Source: Haladaptatus caseinilyticus
GTDB taxonomy: Archaea > Halobacteriota > Halobacteria > Halobacteriales > Haladaptataceae
Length of the DNA stretch: 64,000 bases
Assembly (NCBI RefSeq): GCF_026248685.1
Contig: NZ_CP111041.1
Location: forward strand, 434,001 to 498,000
Direction: 5' to 3'
Positions 55,131-64,000 of the stretch are shown piece after piece. Each line of letters opens with the position of its first letter. The first letter of the stretch is position 1. A model generated the notes under the pieces. The model saw only the letters and a program-made list of their open reading frames with translations. It had not been told where the DNA came from and did not search any database. Both the position numbers and the translations under genes were made by a program.

Positions 55131-55592
55131 GAATCGACCACCCGAACCTCGTTGTACACGGGAACCAACTGATAGCCTGCATCATATAGTACCTCCTCTT
55201 GAATTGACTACTCGTTCCCTGGCGATATAACACTCCCGTCCATCCTAATACACTCGCGGAATGTATCGACGTCGTCATCAGTGGCAAGCAGCGGTTCGGG
55301 GCAGTATACTTGTGAATACACGTGGCGAGTCACCCATTACAACAGTTACACTGCACGAACAACGATGTCCTTTGATCATGTAAGGCCGAGGGGACATAGA
55401 TGAAAATTTCAGCGCCAAATCAACCGTCGATGGGGACGAACGGCAGGTGAATTCTTTCACACTGCACAACTAATATACCTCATACCGGCGAAGCAGTCCG
55501 GACGGGAAAACCGTTGTCGAGATTCAGACCGACCCGGAGGGGTGTTGCCACGCCAGTTGGGCACCGTCACACCCTGTGGCGAATTGAAAATC
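55131..55592. other. Intergenic region between divergent genes
   Basis: No gene is recognised. AT-rich boxes near 55200 and 55400 could be promoters for the operons on either side. Confidence 0.45.
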
Positions 55593-57368
55593 ATGGATTT
55601 GAAACGAAGATTGAACCAGTACCGCCGTTCCGTTCCCACCCCGATGAGAATACAGACATGGATCCTCTGTATACTTCCTTTGATACTCTGCATCGCCGTC
55701 GTGGTGAAGGCTACTCAACTCCCACCACTGGTCGATAGATGGGAATATTCGACGTGGTACGTCGAAAATTTTCTCGTGGCGTCGGGGCTTCGGTTGCCAT
55801 CCTGCCCACACGTATCTGCCATCGGTAACTACGACTCGTATTGGCCGAAGATCTGTACTCAGATCTACGAACCTGGCCATGCGTATGCGAATGTCCTCGC
55901 GACACGAATTACCGGCCTGGATTTCACGGGAGAATGGCGAAGGTATTTTTTGTTAACTGCCGTTCTCAAGTTTTCCGCGGGCTACTTACTGGGGTCGCTA
56001 TATGTCAAAAATCGGTCGTATCGGTTGCTTACTGCGGCACTCGTTTTCCTCGTCCCGGATTATTCATCGATATACATAACGGAGGCGAAAGGACTATCGT
56101 TTCCCATACTGCTGCTGGGGATCTACTCGACACTGGAATGGAAACGTGGACGACGACGGATGTTCGCTCCGACCGTCGGTTGTCTCGTTCTTCTATCGTA
56201 TTTCTACTTTCCAAGAACGATACTGCTGGCGGCCGTAATCGTGATGTTCGGTCTCGTAGTCGCAGTGCAACGATACGACAAATTCCACGTCATCGCGGCT
56301 ATCGCTGTTACATCGGCAGTCATTTATCTGTTCCAGTTCCGTTCAGTGATACGTAATGTTTTCAAATATGATGTGCTCGGAGTGAACAAGCAGTTGATCG
56401 GGGACACCCTCTCCGTTGCGCTTCAAAACGTTCTTGGAACATCTAGCGAAGCGGCCGTGCCCTTCATCGTATCAGCACCCCCGTACGGGGCCATTGCACT
56501 CCTGCCGGTAGCAGTCGCGTCCAGCATTTCTTCGTTGCGACTACTCGTTACTCGTCGGTGGTCGTTCCTCTTCGATGAACGGATGATTTGGGTATACACG
56601 ATCCTTGCAACGTATGTTCCCGTCAGTCTCTCAGTCAGTTTCTTTTGGTCTCGAGTTTTCTTCGAAATGTCTGTTCCTGGTCTCCTCATCACCGTAAGTC
56701 AGGTAGAAGAGGTCGTTACCGAGGAGCGGTATAGAAAAACAGTCGTAATCGGTGTGTTGACACTAGCCGTTCTCATGGCCGCGGGCAACATCGCGACGAT
56801 GCCAGACCCCATCGTCATACCGTATGATGAGAACGAGTACGAAGGCCTTGCTCACGAGTTGACTGAGCAGGGTATCGGTCCGAACACCCCAATTTACACC
56901 GATATGAAAACGGGAGCATATCTGGTCGGGAAACACCAGTATAAACGGGTATATCGTATCGATAGCGATCGGGATAGAAGCGGAATGGTAAGCGTTTGGT
57001 ACGGGACGGATGCAGTGAGTGCCTGTCGATCCATGAAATCACACGCCAACGTCCGATACTTCATCCTGAACGAGGAAGTGAAAGACGAGGGCTTGTCGGT
57101 TGAGAACTACGAACGACGTCCGATCGGTGACGCGGCATATGACAAATTCAACCGTAGCAGTGCATTCACCGAAGGTTTCCAGACGAATGGGTTCATCGTG
57201 TACCGACTGCACTGTGGCGAACGAACGAGGGGGCTACAGATTCGAATAAATTTGCAAAAGCTCCTCAGCACTCGCGTTCCACGAATACGTTCGTTCACAC
57301 AGTTCTCTAGCGAATTCCATCTCGAAACTATCGAGCCGGGACATCGCGTCAGCGATCTCGTCCGCTAA
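55593..57368 (+). CDS. Large multi-spanning membrane protein, GT-C-like
   Basis: About 591 residues from ATG 55593. Some ten to twelve membrane segments follow a long first external loop with acidic residues (VDRWEYSTW, then YWPKICTQIYEPGH), an arrangement like GT-C enzymes that use lipid-linked donors. A soluble C-terminal domain begins near 420. The natural end of that domain seems to be NGFIVYRLHCGE; a further 45 or so codons run antisense through the 3' end of the opposing glycosyltransferase gene. Role in glycan assembly is inference. Confidence 0.75.
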   Translation: MDLKRRLNQYRRSVPTPMRIQTWILCILPLILCIAVVVKATQLPPLVDRWEYSTWYVENFLVASGLRLPSCPHVSAIGNYDSYWPKICTQIYEPGHAYANVLATRITGLDFTGEWRRYFLLTAVLKFSAGYLLGSLYVKNRSYRLLTAALVFLVPDYSSIYITEAKGLSFPILLLGIYSTLEWKRGRRRMFAPTVGCLVLLSYFYFPRTILLAAVIVMFGLVVAVQRYDKFHVIAAIAVTSAVIYLFQFRSVIRNVFKYDVLGVNKQLIGDTLSVALQNVLGTSSEAAVPFIVSAPPYGAIALLPVAVASSISSLRLLVTRRWSFLFDERMIWVYTILATYVPVSLSVSFFWSRVFFEMSVPGLLITVSQVEEVVTEERYRKTVVIGVLTLAVLMAAGNIATMPDPIVIPYDENEYEGLAHELTEQGIGPNTPIYTDMKTGAYLVGKHQYKRVYRIDSDRDRSGMVSVWYGTDAVSACRSMKSHANVRYFILNEEVKDEGLSVENYERRPIGDAAYDKFNRSSAFTEGFQTNGFIVYRLHCGERTRGLQIRINLQKLLSTRVPRIRSFTQFSSEFHLETIEPGHRVSDLVR

Positions 57369-58400
57369 CATTTCGTGGTTTTTCGTTTCGACGACCGCGC
57401 CAATGTCGAACTCGTCGATGTGATCAGCGACAGCAACGACGTTCGTCGTAATCACGGGTGTCCCGGACGCGATGGATTCGAGAACGACCAACCCAAATCC
57501 CTCCTGATCTGCATCGTTCGATGGGAGGACGAACAGGTCGGCACCACGATACGATCGCCGTAGCGCAGACTGTGAGAGGCGTCCAAGGAACTCGACGTGA
57601 TCAGCGATTCCGAAGCTGATGGCGGTCGATTCGTATTTCGGACGGAGTGGACCGTCACCACCGACAAGCAACTTTGGAGTCCGACCATCTCTCCGATCAA
57701 GGTCCTGTATCGCACGGAGAAGTGTCTCGAGACCTTTGTACTCGTGATACTCGTCAAGGACGCTCAAAAAGAACAAGTTCACCCGGTTCGGGTCTAGGCC
57801 TAACCGTCGTTTTTCCCCATCGGACACTTCTCCCGGCCGAAATTCGGTCGTGTCTACGCCATTGTGAACTACGGTGATTTTATCGGTGAAATTTTGGAGA
57901 TGAGGTGAGTGTGAGATATACCCAGCCTGCGTGACGATAATACGATCGGTGAGATGTAAGAGCAGTCGAAGCGCAGTTTTGTTATACACCTGCGCGATAT
58001 ACTCATCGAAGCCATCTCCGATAATATCATTGTGGTACGTGACGACGACAGGCGTATTCGTCAGCCGTCCCACCAGGACGCTGATGTCCGCACTCCATGG
58101 CGTCGGAAGATGTGTGTGAATAACATCGGCGTTTCGGGCGGCCTTCAGGAGTGCTGTTGGCAGTCGAGGAGTGATATTCGTGTCCGCAATCTTGCCGACC
58201 GTCCACAGCCGTTCGACATGGATACCGTCGACTACCGAATGTCGCGGGAGAGCGGAGGAACTTCTTGCACAAATGACGGTTACGTCGTGGCCGTCACGTA
58301 CCATCTCTTTCGATACATCACGGACGTATGACTCCACGCCACCGATGTCGGGATGGAATCGACAGGGTGTTTGAAGTATCTCCACACTATTGTTCTTCAC
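57234..58400 (-). CDS. Glycosyltransferase family 4
   Basis: About 388 residues. The acceptor side opens with CRFHPDIGGVESYVRDVSKEM; the donor half has KLLVGGDGPLRPKYES and the E-x7-E pattern in ADQEGFGLVVLESIASG. No ATG starts the frame; GTG at 58400 is the likely start, with an upstream TTG at 58421 as alternative. Its 3' end overlaps the convergent membrane-protein gene by 135 bases. Confidence 0.9.
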   Translation of the reverse strand: MKNNSVEILQTPCRFHPDIGGVESYVRDVSKEMVRDGHDVTVICARSSSALPRHSVVDGIHVERLWTVGKIADTNITPRLPTALLKAARNADVIHTHLPTPWSADISVLVGRLTNTPVVVTYHNDIIGDGFDEYIAQVYNKTALRLLLHLTDRIIVTQAGYISHSPHLQNFTDKITVVHNGVDTTEFRPGEVSDGEKRRLGLDPNRVNLFFLSVLDEYHEYKGLETLLRAIQDLDRRDGRTPKLLVGGDGPLRPKYESTAISFGIADHVEFLGRLSQSALRRSYRGADLFVLPSNDADQEGFGLVVLESIASGTPVITTNVVAVADHIDEFDIGAVVETKNHEMLADEIADAMSRLDSFEMEFARELCERTYSWNASAEELLQIYSNL

Positions 58401-58473
58401 CTGAAAGGAGCATAAGCACAACGGCCATTAACGGGCGACAGGGGACTAACCGTGTCGAACACCGGTGTTTTTA

Positions 58474-59955
58474 CTACGTGTACCGCTCAGTAATCACTCG
58501 GAGAAAACGGGCTTCTGTTGGTTCGATGTGAACGAACAGTACCGCGCCGTACAGGATCGGGAAGACGATCATAAACAAAAACAGAGTTTCGATCGAGAGA
58601 CCAAACAGGGATTCGAGGAGTGTCAATGGACCGAAAAACGCGAGGAAACAAAGGACGAGTACCTTTGTGGTACTCTTCGAGAGCGGAAACACACCACTGA
58701 ACGAGAAGAGGCGAGCGGTCCAATAGACGTTTATCAGCGTATATGCCGAGACGGAAGCCAGCGCAGCGCCGAGAGCACCTATCGACGGTATAAGTAAGAC
58801 GTTCAAGAGCAAGTTCATCGAGAGACAGATTATGTTCCCGCGAAGAATGGTTCCTGTCCGCCCGATCGCGATGAGACCGTGCTCGTTGATCCCGAAAACG
58901 AGATGGATGAAAAACCCCGTCGAAATCAGTAAGAGAAGATCCGTCGAGGACTGGTATTCGGCACCGAACGTAAGCGACAAGATCGCGTGGGGAAACGCCA
59001 GTATAAGACAGTATATCGGAAGCGAGATGAGCACCATCCACTTCGTCACCAGCTTGTAGAATTCGTCCATATCGTCGATGTCCTCGGCTGCGGCGAGTTC
59101 GGAGAAGATAGGCAAGAACAGAAAGCCGATAGCAGTATGAATGACCAACAGCACGCTTGAAATCGTAAACGCGGCATCGTATAGACCCACGACTGAACTC
59201 GAGATGAAATAGCCAAGGAGAAAATTGTCGCTCTGTTGCATCAACGACCAAAGGCCGCGGGAGACCATCAGCGGTAGAGAAAACGAAAGCAATGCCAATG
59301 ACGGTAGTTCGCCGATACTCCGTGTGAATCCGTCGAAGTCAAGGATAGTCGTCCGGCTGTAGAGAAACGAGGTCCCAACGAGAGTCGCAACGAACGGAGC
59401 GACGAGCCAACTATACGTGATACCCGAAGTACTTGCCCCGAGGACGATTCCGATGCCAACCAACACGCCAGTTCCAGTCTGGTACAGTATATTTTGTACG
59501 ATAACTCTCCACGTGGATTTTTCGAGCCCGCGAAATATCCCCACCAGCAATTGCGTTACCACGACGAACGGAAGTGCAGCGGCGAATATCAACAACACTG
59601 GGTGGAATTCGGGCTCGTCGAAAAGGGAAACGATCTGATCGGAAAGCAGGACGAGGCCGCCAGCGAAAATTCCCGCCAGCAAGATGGATGTCAGTAGCGG
59701 CAAGTACAGCTCGTCATCGTCGATCCGTCCGAGGTTTCTAGCCACTCCCTCCGGTAATCCGAGAAGGGCGACGATAGAAACGACTTCGACGATGGTAATC
59801 CCCAAAACGATTATCCCGTAGTTGCTAGGACCCAGATATCGAGCAGCACCTAGGCGTAAGACGAAGGAACTTCCTGCCCCCAGTAAGTCGCCCACAAATA
59901 TCAGCGCCGTTCCCTGTACAAAGCGCTGAAATGCGTTTTCGACCCGTTCACTCAT
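58474..59955 (-). CDS. Polysaccharide flippase (MATE/Wzx-type)
   Basis: The protein is about 493 residues with twelve to fourteen membrane segments and the MVF/MATE layout. Features include GDLLGAGSSFVLRLGAARYLGPSNYG near the N-terminus and VALLGLPEGVARNLG. Such proteins flip lipid-linked saccharides across the membrane. The frame extends to 60003, but ATG 59955 opens the family homology. It lies 54 bases upstream of the GT4 gene in the same operon direction. Confidence 0.92.
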   Translation of the reverse strand: MSERVENAFQRFVQGTALIFVGDLLGAGSSFVLRLGAARYLGPSNYGIIVLGITIVEVVSIVALLGLPEGVARNLGRIDDDELYLPLLTSILLAGIFAGGLVLLSDQIVSLFDEPEFHPVLLIFAAALPFVVVTQLLVGIFRGLEKSTWRVIVQNILYQTGTGVLVGIGIVLGASTSGITYSWLVAPFVATLVGTSFLYSRTTILDFDGFTRSIGELPSLALLSFSLPLMVSRGLWSLMQQSDNFLLGYFISSSVVGLYDAAFTISSVLLVIHTAIGFLFLPIFSELAAAEDIDDMDEFYKLVTKWMVLISLPIYCLILAFPHAILSLTFGAEYQSSTDLLLLISTGFFIHLVFGINEHGLIAIGRTGTILRGNIICLSMNLLLNVLLIPSIGALGAALASVSAYTLINVYWTARLFSFSGVFPLSKSTTKVLVLCFLAFFGPLTLLESLFGLSIETLFLFMIVFPILYGAVLFVHIEPTEARFLRVITERYT

Positions 59956-60021
59956 AGTTTCACATCGTATTCGTTTGGCGTATTCCCCCGCCGAGGTTGT
60001 CATTCGGAGACGTTTCGAGAT

Positions 60022-61767
60022 TCATGGCCAAACAGCCCATTGTACTTCGATGGGGTTCTCTCGGCCGATTTCCCGAACACCGATCTGTGTACGCCCTTCG
60101 TCCGTTGTGACGTACGAATCCGCCTGACCGCGTCCACTCAGCGCCAGGAGGGACACGGATGGATAATGGACGAAATGAGGATCCGACCAGACTACCTGTG
60201 CGCCACCGGGCGTGAGTGAGACTGTGCCAGTGGCCAGCGGCATGGGTGGGCTGTTTCCGACCCGCCGGTTCCCGCGACCGGAGACGTTCCAAGCCTGTCG
60301 GGTGTGTCCGGACGCAGAGTTGCCGACGAACGTGTTGAAATTCTCCGTCGGGTTGGCCGTTTCGATACCGTACGACTGGGTATCGCCCGTATTGTGCATG
60401 ACGTTCATTCCTACCACGTTGTGGACGGAATTGTACGCTTCCGTCCCCTGTATCAGTATTCCTGGCGCGGGAGTCGTGCTTGTTCCGTTGTCGACCACGA
60501 TGTTACCGATGATGCCTCCGTAGGTTCCACCGCGATACACAATACCGGACCCATCGTTACCGGCAACGACGTTTCCGATGGTCCCGACGTGAGTCGCTTC
60601 GACGAATATTCCGTTCGTTTGACAGTCATGAACGGTGTTGTTCGCAACGACGAGTTCAGTCGGTCGGTTATTGGTTCCAAACGGACCTACGACGATGCCG
60701 CCGTCGGAGAGGGCACCGGCGTTGACGATTTGATTACCGACGATCGCTCCTCCGGTGGAATCCATGACAAAGCTGATGGCTTGCGATTGGAAGTCTTTGA
60801 AGATATTGCCGTAGACGATCGTGTTTCGGACGTTGTCCTGTGCCATCCCTGTATCGGTGAAGTTCTCGGCGTAACATCCGCTCATCCTCAAGCTCGTCAC
60901 CAGGTTGTTGAATACGAAGTCGCACGGTTCACCGTTTTTCCCTCCTCTGTAACCATCACAACCGATGATAACGATGTCGTTTCCGCCCGCATTCGCGATT
61001 GCGGCACCTTTCGCCGCATCGATGATCGTGAGATTCTGGTACAGAACTGATGAAGCGCCAGGTTCTTTTTGAATAACGTGCAGGTCTCCACGAGGAATAG
61101 TCGTGTCCTGATTCGCCCCGTTCGCGTCGATCCGGAAATCCTTCAACGAGACACCGATACTCCCCTCGGCAATCGTGATCGCGTGTGTATTGGCTCCGTC
61201 GGGGAGTTTCAGGATCGACCCGGAGCGACTCCCTTGAACCGTCACCTTCGAAGAAACTAGTATGGGCGGATTCTGAATCGTTGTTGTTCCACCGGGAAGG
61301 ACGACGGTTTCACCATTGGTGGCGTCGTCGAGCGCTTCTTGAATGGTATCGTAATTCGCCGCGTAGATGACGGTATTGGAGAGCGAACGCAACTGTACTG
61401 AATCGACGGTCGGGGAGCGGCCGGAGGTTGTTAACGCCCGCCAGCGATCCCCTTCGCCGATAAATTTGTTTTCCGTGTCCAGTGCGAGAAATTTGGCACC
61501 TCGGTTGGGTTTGTACGTGCCGAGATTCGATTCACTGTCCCGAATCTCGATGTCGGTGTCGAGGCGACCGATATTCTCGTTGTATACTCCCCACCAATCT
61601 GCAGCATTTCCCTTTGCCGTCTTGTACTTGTGATTATCGGTCATCTTTCCCATTTTCGATACTGCACGACTACTACCTGCGAACAGTGAATCGGACGATA
61701 TCAACGAGCCTGCTCCCGTAAGCAGTTTTAGGTAGGCACGTCTCTCAATTCCACGTTTTCCCCCCAT
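60022..61767 (-). CDS. Tat-secreted right-handed parallel beta-helix protein
   Basis: The 581-residue protein has a twin-arginine signal ERRAYLKLLTGAGSL at 8-22. From about 135 onward it shows repeated strand turns (YDTIQEALDDATNGETVVLPGG, then VVANNTVHDCQTNGI and IIGNIVVDNGTSTTP) typical of pectate-lyase-like beta helices. The C-terminal 70 residues form a separate beta domain with WSDPHFVHYPS. It may bind or cleave surface glycans or act as a structural surface protein. No catalytic residues of known lyases are obvious. Confidence 0.82.
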   Translation of the reverse strand: MGGKRGIERRAYLKLLTGAGSLISSDSLFAGSSRAVSKMGKMTDNHKYKTAKGNAADWWGVYNENIGRLDTDIEIRDSESNLGTYKPNRGAKFLALDTENKFIGEGDRWRALTTSGRSPTVDSVQLRSLSNTVIYAANYDTIQEALDDATNGETVVLPGGTTTIQNPPILVSSKVTVQGSRSGSILKLPDGANTHAITIAEGSIGVSLKDFRIDANGANQDTTIPRGDLHVIQKEPGASSVLYQNLTIIDAAKGAAIANAGGNDIVIIGCDGYRGGKNGEPCDFVFNNLVTSLRMSGCYAENFTDTGMAQDNVRNTIVYGNIFKDFQSQAISFVMDSTGGAIVGNQIVNAGALSDGGIVVGPFGTNNRPTELVVANNTVHDCQTNGIFVEATHVGTIGNVVAGNDGSGIVYRGGTYGGIIGNIVVDNGTSTTPAPGILIQGTEAYNSVHNVVGMNVMHNTGDTQSYGIETANPTENFNTFVGNSASGHTRQAWNVSGRGNRRVGNSPPMPLATGTVSLTPGGAQVVWSDPHFVHYPSVSLLALSGRGQADSYVTTDEGRTQIGVREIGRENPIEVQWAVWP

Positions 61768-61820
61768 ATGTAGTACTCATACTCGTCGAATCTATTTAAA
61801 ATGGTTCGTGAAAACCTGTC

Positions 61821-62609
61821 CTACCGGGGAACACGTGACGAATTCAGTATCATATATTTCAGATGCCGCCATCCATCCGAAAAGCTCTCGAGAGTAGCCT
61901 CACCGACGCGTTTGTGATATGTGATGGGTACCTCTCTAATTCGGAATCCGTCCGATACCGCTTTCATGATCATTTCGCTCGCGAACTCCATGCCGTCGCT
62001 TTCCAATTCGAGTTGAACGAGTACGTCTCGTCGCACGGCTCGAAATCCGCTGTGCGCGTCAGTAACGTTCGCATCGAACAACCGATTCAGCATCGCGGTG
62101 AGGAACGGATTACCGACGTACTGATGAAGGGCCGGCATCGCACCCGGTTCGATACGTCCTTTGAACCGACTACCCAGGACGAGATCAGCTTCGTCCTCCA
62201 TCAATGGAGTCAATAATTTCGGGAGTTCCTCGAAGTCGTAGGACATATCGGCATCCCCGATCACGACGAAATCGCCATGGACACGTTCGAACGCGTACTT
62301 GTATGCGTTCCCATATCCCATAGATGGGGGACTGATAACTATTGCGCCGTACTCCTGTGCGATGTCCGGTGTGTGGTCGGTGGAGCTATCGCTCACGATG
62401 ATCTCGATCTCCATGTCTGTGGCGTCCATGACGTGGTGAATGCGGTCCAGACACTCGGAGATTCCCTCTTCCTCGTTACGAGTTGGAAGAACGACACTCA
62501 GTGATGGTGTTTCGTGGTCATCGAGACTACTAGTGGTCGTGTCGCTTCTCGTGACGACGGCTTCTGAACTCCGTACCAACGAATCCTTCCGGTGCTCTTC
62601 AGATGCCAT
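61821..62609 (-). CDS. Glycosyltransferase family 2 (dolichyl-phosphate hexose synthase-like)
   Basis: About 262 residues. The GT-A motifs are VVLPTRNEEEGI (41-52), VSDSSTDHTPDIA, the metal motif VIGDADMSYDF and DAHSGFRAVRRD. The absence of large membrane segments and the opening fit polyprenyl-phosphate sugar synthases such as AglJ or AglD. It would charge dolichol phosphate with the first sugar for surface glycosylation. The start at ATG 62609 fits the family length. Confidence 0.9.
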   Translation of the reverse strand: MASEEHRKDSLVRSSEAVVTRSDTTTSSLDDHETPSLSVVLPTRNEEEGISECLDRIHHVMDATDMEIEIIVSDSSTDHTPDIAQEYGAIVISPPSMGYGNAYKYAFERVHGDFVVIGDADMSYDFEELPKLLTPLMEDEADLVLGSRFKGRIEPGAMPALHQYVGNPFLTAMLNRLFDANVTDAHSGFRAVRRDVLVQLELESDGMEFASEMIMKAVSDGFRIREVPITYHKRVGEATLESFSDGWRHLKYMILNSSRVPR

Positions 62610-62948
62610 ATGACTCCATTGCCTCCGGTGATAATCCTCCGGACACTGCGAGTTCGCCAAGTCGAACACGGACCGTATCGCGTCGTTCGCCTACACGTGG
62701 TTGGCGTCCAGCGTCAAATGATGTGTTCTCGAAGTCACTCTTTTCTCCCCTCGTTGGATGTCTTTTACCCATAAGTAACCGTCCAACATCCGATTGGATA
62801 ACCTCATCTCGTGGCGAAATCGTCGCGCATTGCGTTTTCATATTAAAAGCTTCCGGTGACAGAAGAGTCAGATAGCCTCGTAGTTCGTTTGACTCGATCG
62901 AAAGGCAGAATGGTTATGCGTACACTACCCGTATTTCTACTGAGACCG
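62610..62948. other. Divergent promoter region
   Basis: About 340 bases separate the GT2 gene from the divergent HTH regulator gene. A plus-strand frame from GTG 62856 runs into the regulator, but its first 31 residues show no conserved pattern. A TATA-like ATATTAAAAG occurs at 62839-62848. Confidence 0.45.
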
Positions 62949-63740
62949 ATGGGGAACACTCGTGAGTCGGCCGCATCCCTGTTCGAACTAGTTAATCAAC
63001 GGTACGACGTACTCGTATGTCTCGATTCGATGGTTTGCGAAAAGCGGGATTTAATGGCGGAGCTCGATATTTCTCGCTCAACGATAGATCGTGCGCTTCA
63101 CGAGTTGGAAACGGAACAACTGGTTACAAGAAAGAATCCCAAATATCGGATTACACTGTACGGCCGCACTCTTTTAGCCTGTTACGAGTCGATTCTCACT
63201 ACCAGTACGTACGCACAAAGAGCAAAGCCCCTATTAGTGCTCCTCCCGCCGGACATCAACTTCGAATTCAGCCTCCTCATCGATGCTGAGATTCATCTTA
63301 CCGCGGCATCCGTCCCTGATACACCGATAACTCGAATCGTGGACCTGATCGAAGAGGCGAATCACCTCAAAGGACTTGTGTATGCACACACCTCACCCGA
63401 GGCTATAGAGTTCTTTCAGAACCAGATACTCCACGATAAAATATCGGCGGAACTGGTGTTTCGGGACGAGATATATACCGTTTTGGATGATGAGTATCCC
63501 GAGATCGTAGCAAATATCAACGGGAGGGATAACTTCACGGGATACTTGGTTACCGAACTATCGTACAGTCTACTTCTCTTCTCTACGGAACGTGGGACCG
63601 TTGTCTGTCTCATCGTGTATGATGATAATCAGCAGCTTCGGGGAATAATCGTAAATGACACCGAACGGGCTGTTGCATGGGGTGAAGAGACATACGAACG
63701 GTATCGACGCCAAGCAGTCCCCTGTGACGAGAAGGGATAA
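62949..63740 (+). CDS. Winged-helix transcriptional regulator, FilR1-like C-terminus
   Basis: About 263 residues. The N-terminal HTH (MVCEKRDLMAELDISRSTIDRAL then ELETEQLVTRKN) is followed by the domain seen in many haloarchaeal regulators (PEAIEFFQNQILHDKISAELVF and VAWGEETYERYR near the end). It probably senses a small molecule. It may control the adjoining glycosylation genes; the target is unknown. GTG 62856 would add 31 residues. Confidence 0.85.
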   Translation: MGNTRESAASLFELVNQRYDVLVCLDSMVCEKRDLMAELDISRSTIDRALHELETEQLVTRKNPKYRITLYGRTLLACYESILTTSTYAQRAKPLLVLLPPDINFEFSLLIDAEIHLTAASVPDTPITRIVDLIEEANHLKGLVYAHTSPEAIEFFQNQILHDKISAELVFRDEIYTVLDDEYPEIVANINGRDNFTGYLVTELSYSLLLFSTERGTVVCLIVYDDNQQLRGIIVNDTERAVAWGEETYERYRRQAVPCDEKG

Positions 63741-63801
63741 CGACGTTTGCTGGTCTCGTTGACCACTACGGTTAGGTCTCCCGGCTATCGTATTACCGTG
63801 G

Positions 63802-64000
63802 CTAACCGTAATCGTAACCAATCGTGCGGTCATCCTTCAAACGACGTGCATTTTGAATGCGGAAAGTAATATCCTCGATCGTGTATTCCTCAAATCCTTG
63901 TGTTGCCAACCGTCCGTAGACGAAATCGAGCAGATCCAACTCCTGTAGAAGACGACGAGTTTCATCGCGATCTAGTTCTAACAGCTGTTGTGCTTCATAA
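63802..64000 (-). CDS. Partial protein, 3' end only, running off the right edge
   Basis: Sixty-five codons and a stop are visible. The C-terminal sequence LLELDRDETRRLLQELDLLDFVYGRLATQG is helical, charged and protein-like, with codons matching neighbouring genes. I do not recognise the family. The gene starts beyond position 64000. Confidence 0.65.
   Translation of the reverse strand, partial: YEAQQLLELDRDETRRLLQELDLLDFVYGRLATQGFEEYTIEDITFRIQNARRLKDDRTIGYDYG

Noticed and set aside
1-64000. CRISPR arrays, tRNA and rRNA genes, intact insertion sequences
   Set aside because: Looked for by eye in the gene-free stretches. No regularly spaced repeats, cloverleaf-like sequences or transposase genes were found.

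Overview
This 64 kb window reads as the genome of a halophilic archaeon (class Halobacteria). The proteins are strongly acidic and the GC content is moderate. Many genes have an AT-rich TATA-like box about 25-30 bases before the start codon, which suggests leaderless transcripts. Secreted proteins carry twin-arginine signals. There is an archaeal TATA-binding protein and several haloarchaea-only families. I saw no rRNA, tRNA, CRISPR array or intact insertion sequence. The genus cannot be fixed from the sequence alone.

Left third (1-18.5 kb): a catabolic island for ectoine or a related amino compound. The anchor is a clear ectoine hydrolase (DoeA, 10787-11965). Around it lie glutamate dehydrogenase, a tungsten-type aldehyde ferredoxin oxidoreductase, two class III aminotransferases, RidA, an M20D amidohydrolase, a threonine dehydratase-type PLP enzyme, a D-2-hydroxyacid dehydrogenase, a large FAD/Fe-S dehydrogenase, a YfcC-type permease at the left edge and a BCCT osmolyte transporter. 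Several units are divergently arranged. A repeated element, TTGTGTAY (reverse RTACACAA), sits at many of their promoters. It recurs upstream of the IclR-family regulator gene (19271-20038), so I infer an IclR regulon.

Middle (19-41 kb): a mechanosensitive channel, then a second catabolic locus built on the divergent promoter at 26823-26958. Leftward it encodes a nitrilase-family amidase, an Lrp regulator, an arginine-deiminase-fold protein that has lost its catalytic cysteine, a class III aminotransferase and a D-amino-acid-oxidase-type flavoprotein. Rightward it encodes a PotABCD-type polyamine importer, two aldehyde dehydrogenases and a lysine-6-dehydrogenase-like enzyme. Together this looks like uptake and oxidation of polyamines or other omega-amino/guanidino compounds. 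Two glyoxalase-fold proteins, an esterase and a zinc alcohol dehydrogenase follow.

41-50 kb: an atypical TBP with two of its four DNA-kinking phenylalanines replaced, a haloarchaeal coiled-coil protein, a TenA pair of two active-site classes, a TasA/camelysin-like secreted protein, a Tat-exported desuccinylase-like hydrolase, a zinc-ribbon protein, and a lactonase plus iron alcohol dehydrogenase operon resembling bacterial gamma-butyrolactone degradation (BlcC/BlcB).

50-64 kb: a surface-polysaccharide or protein-glycosylation region with a nucleotide-sugar epimerase, a DegT aminotransferase, two GT4 glycosyltransferases, a GT2 glycosyltransferase, a flippase, a large multi-spanning membrane protein, a Tat-secreted parallel beta-helix protein and a terminal HTH regulator. 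A gene reading in from the right edge is cut off.
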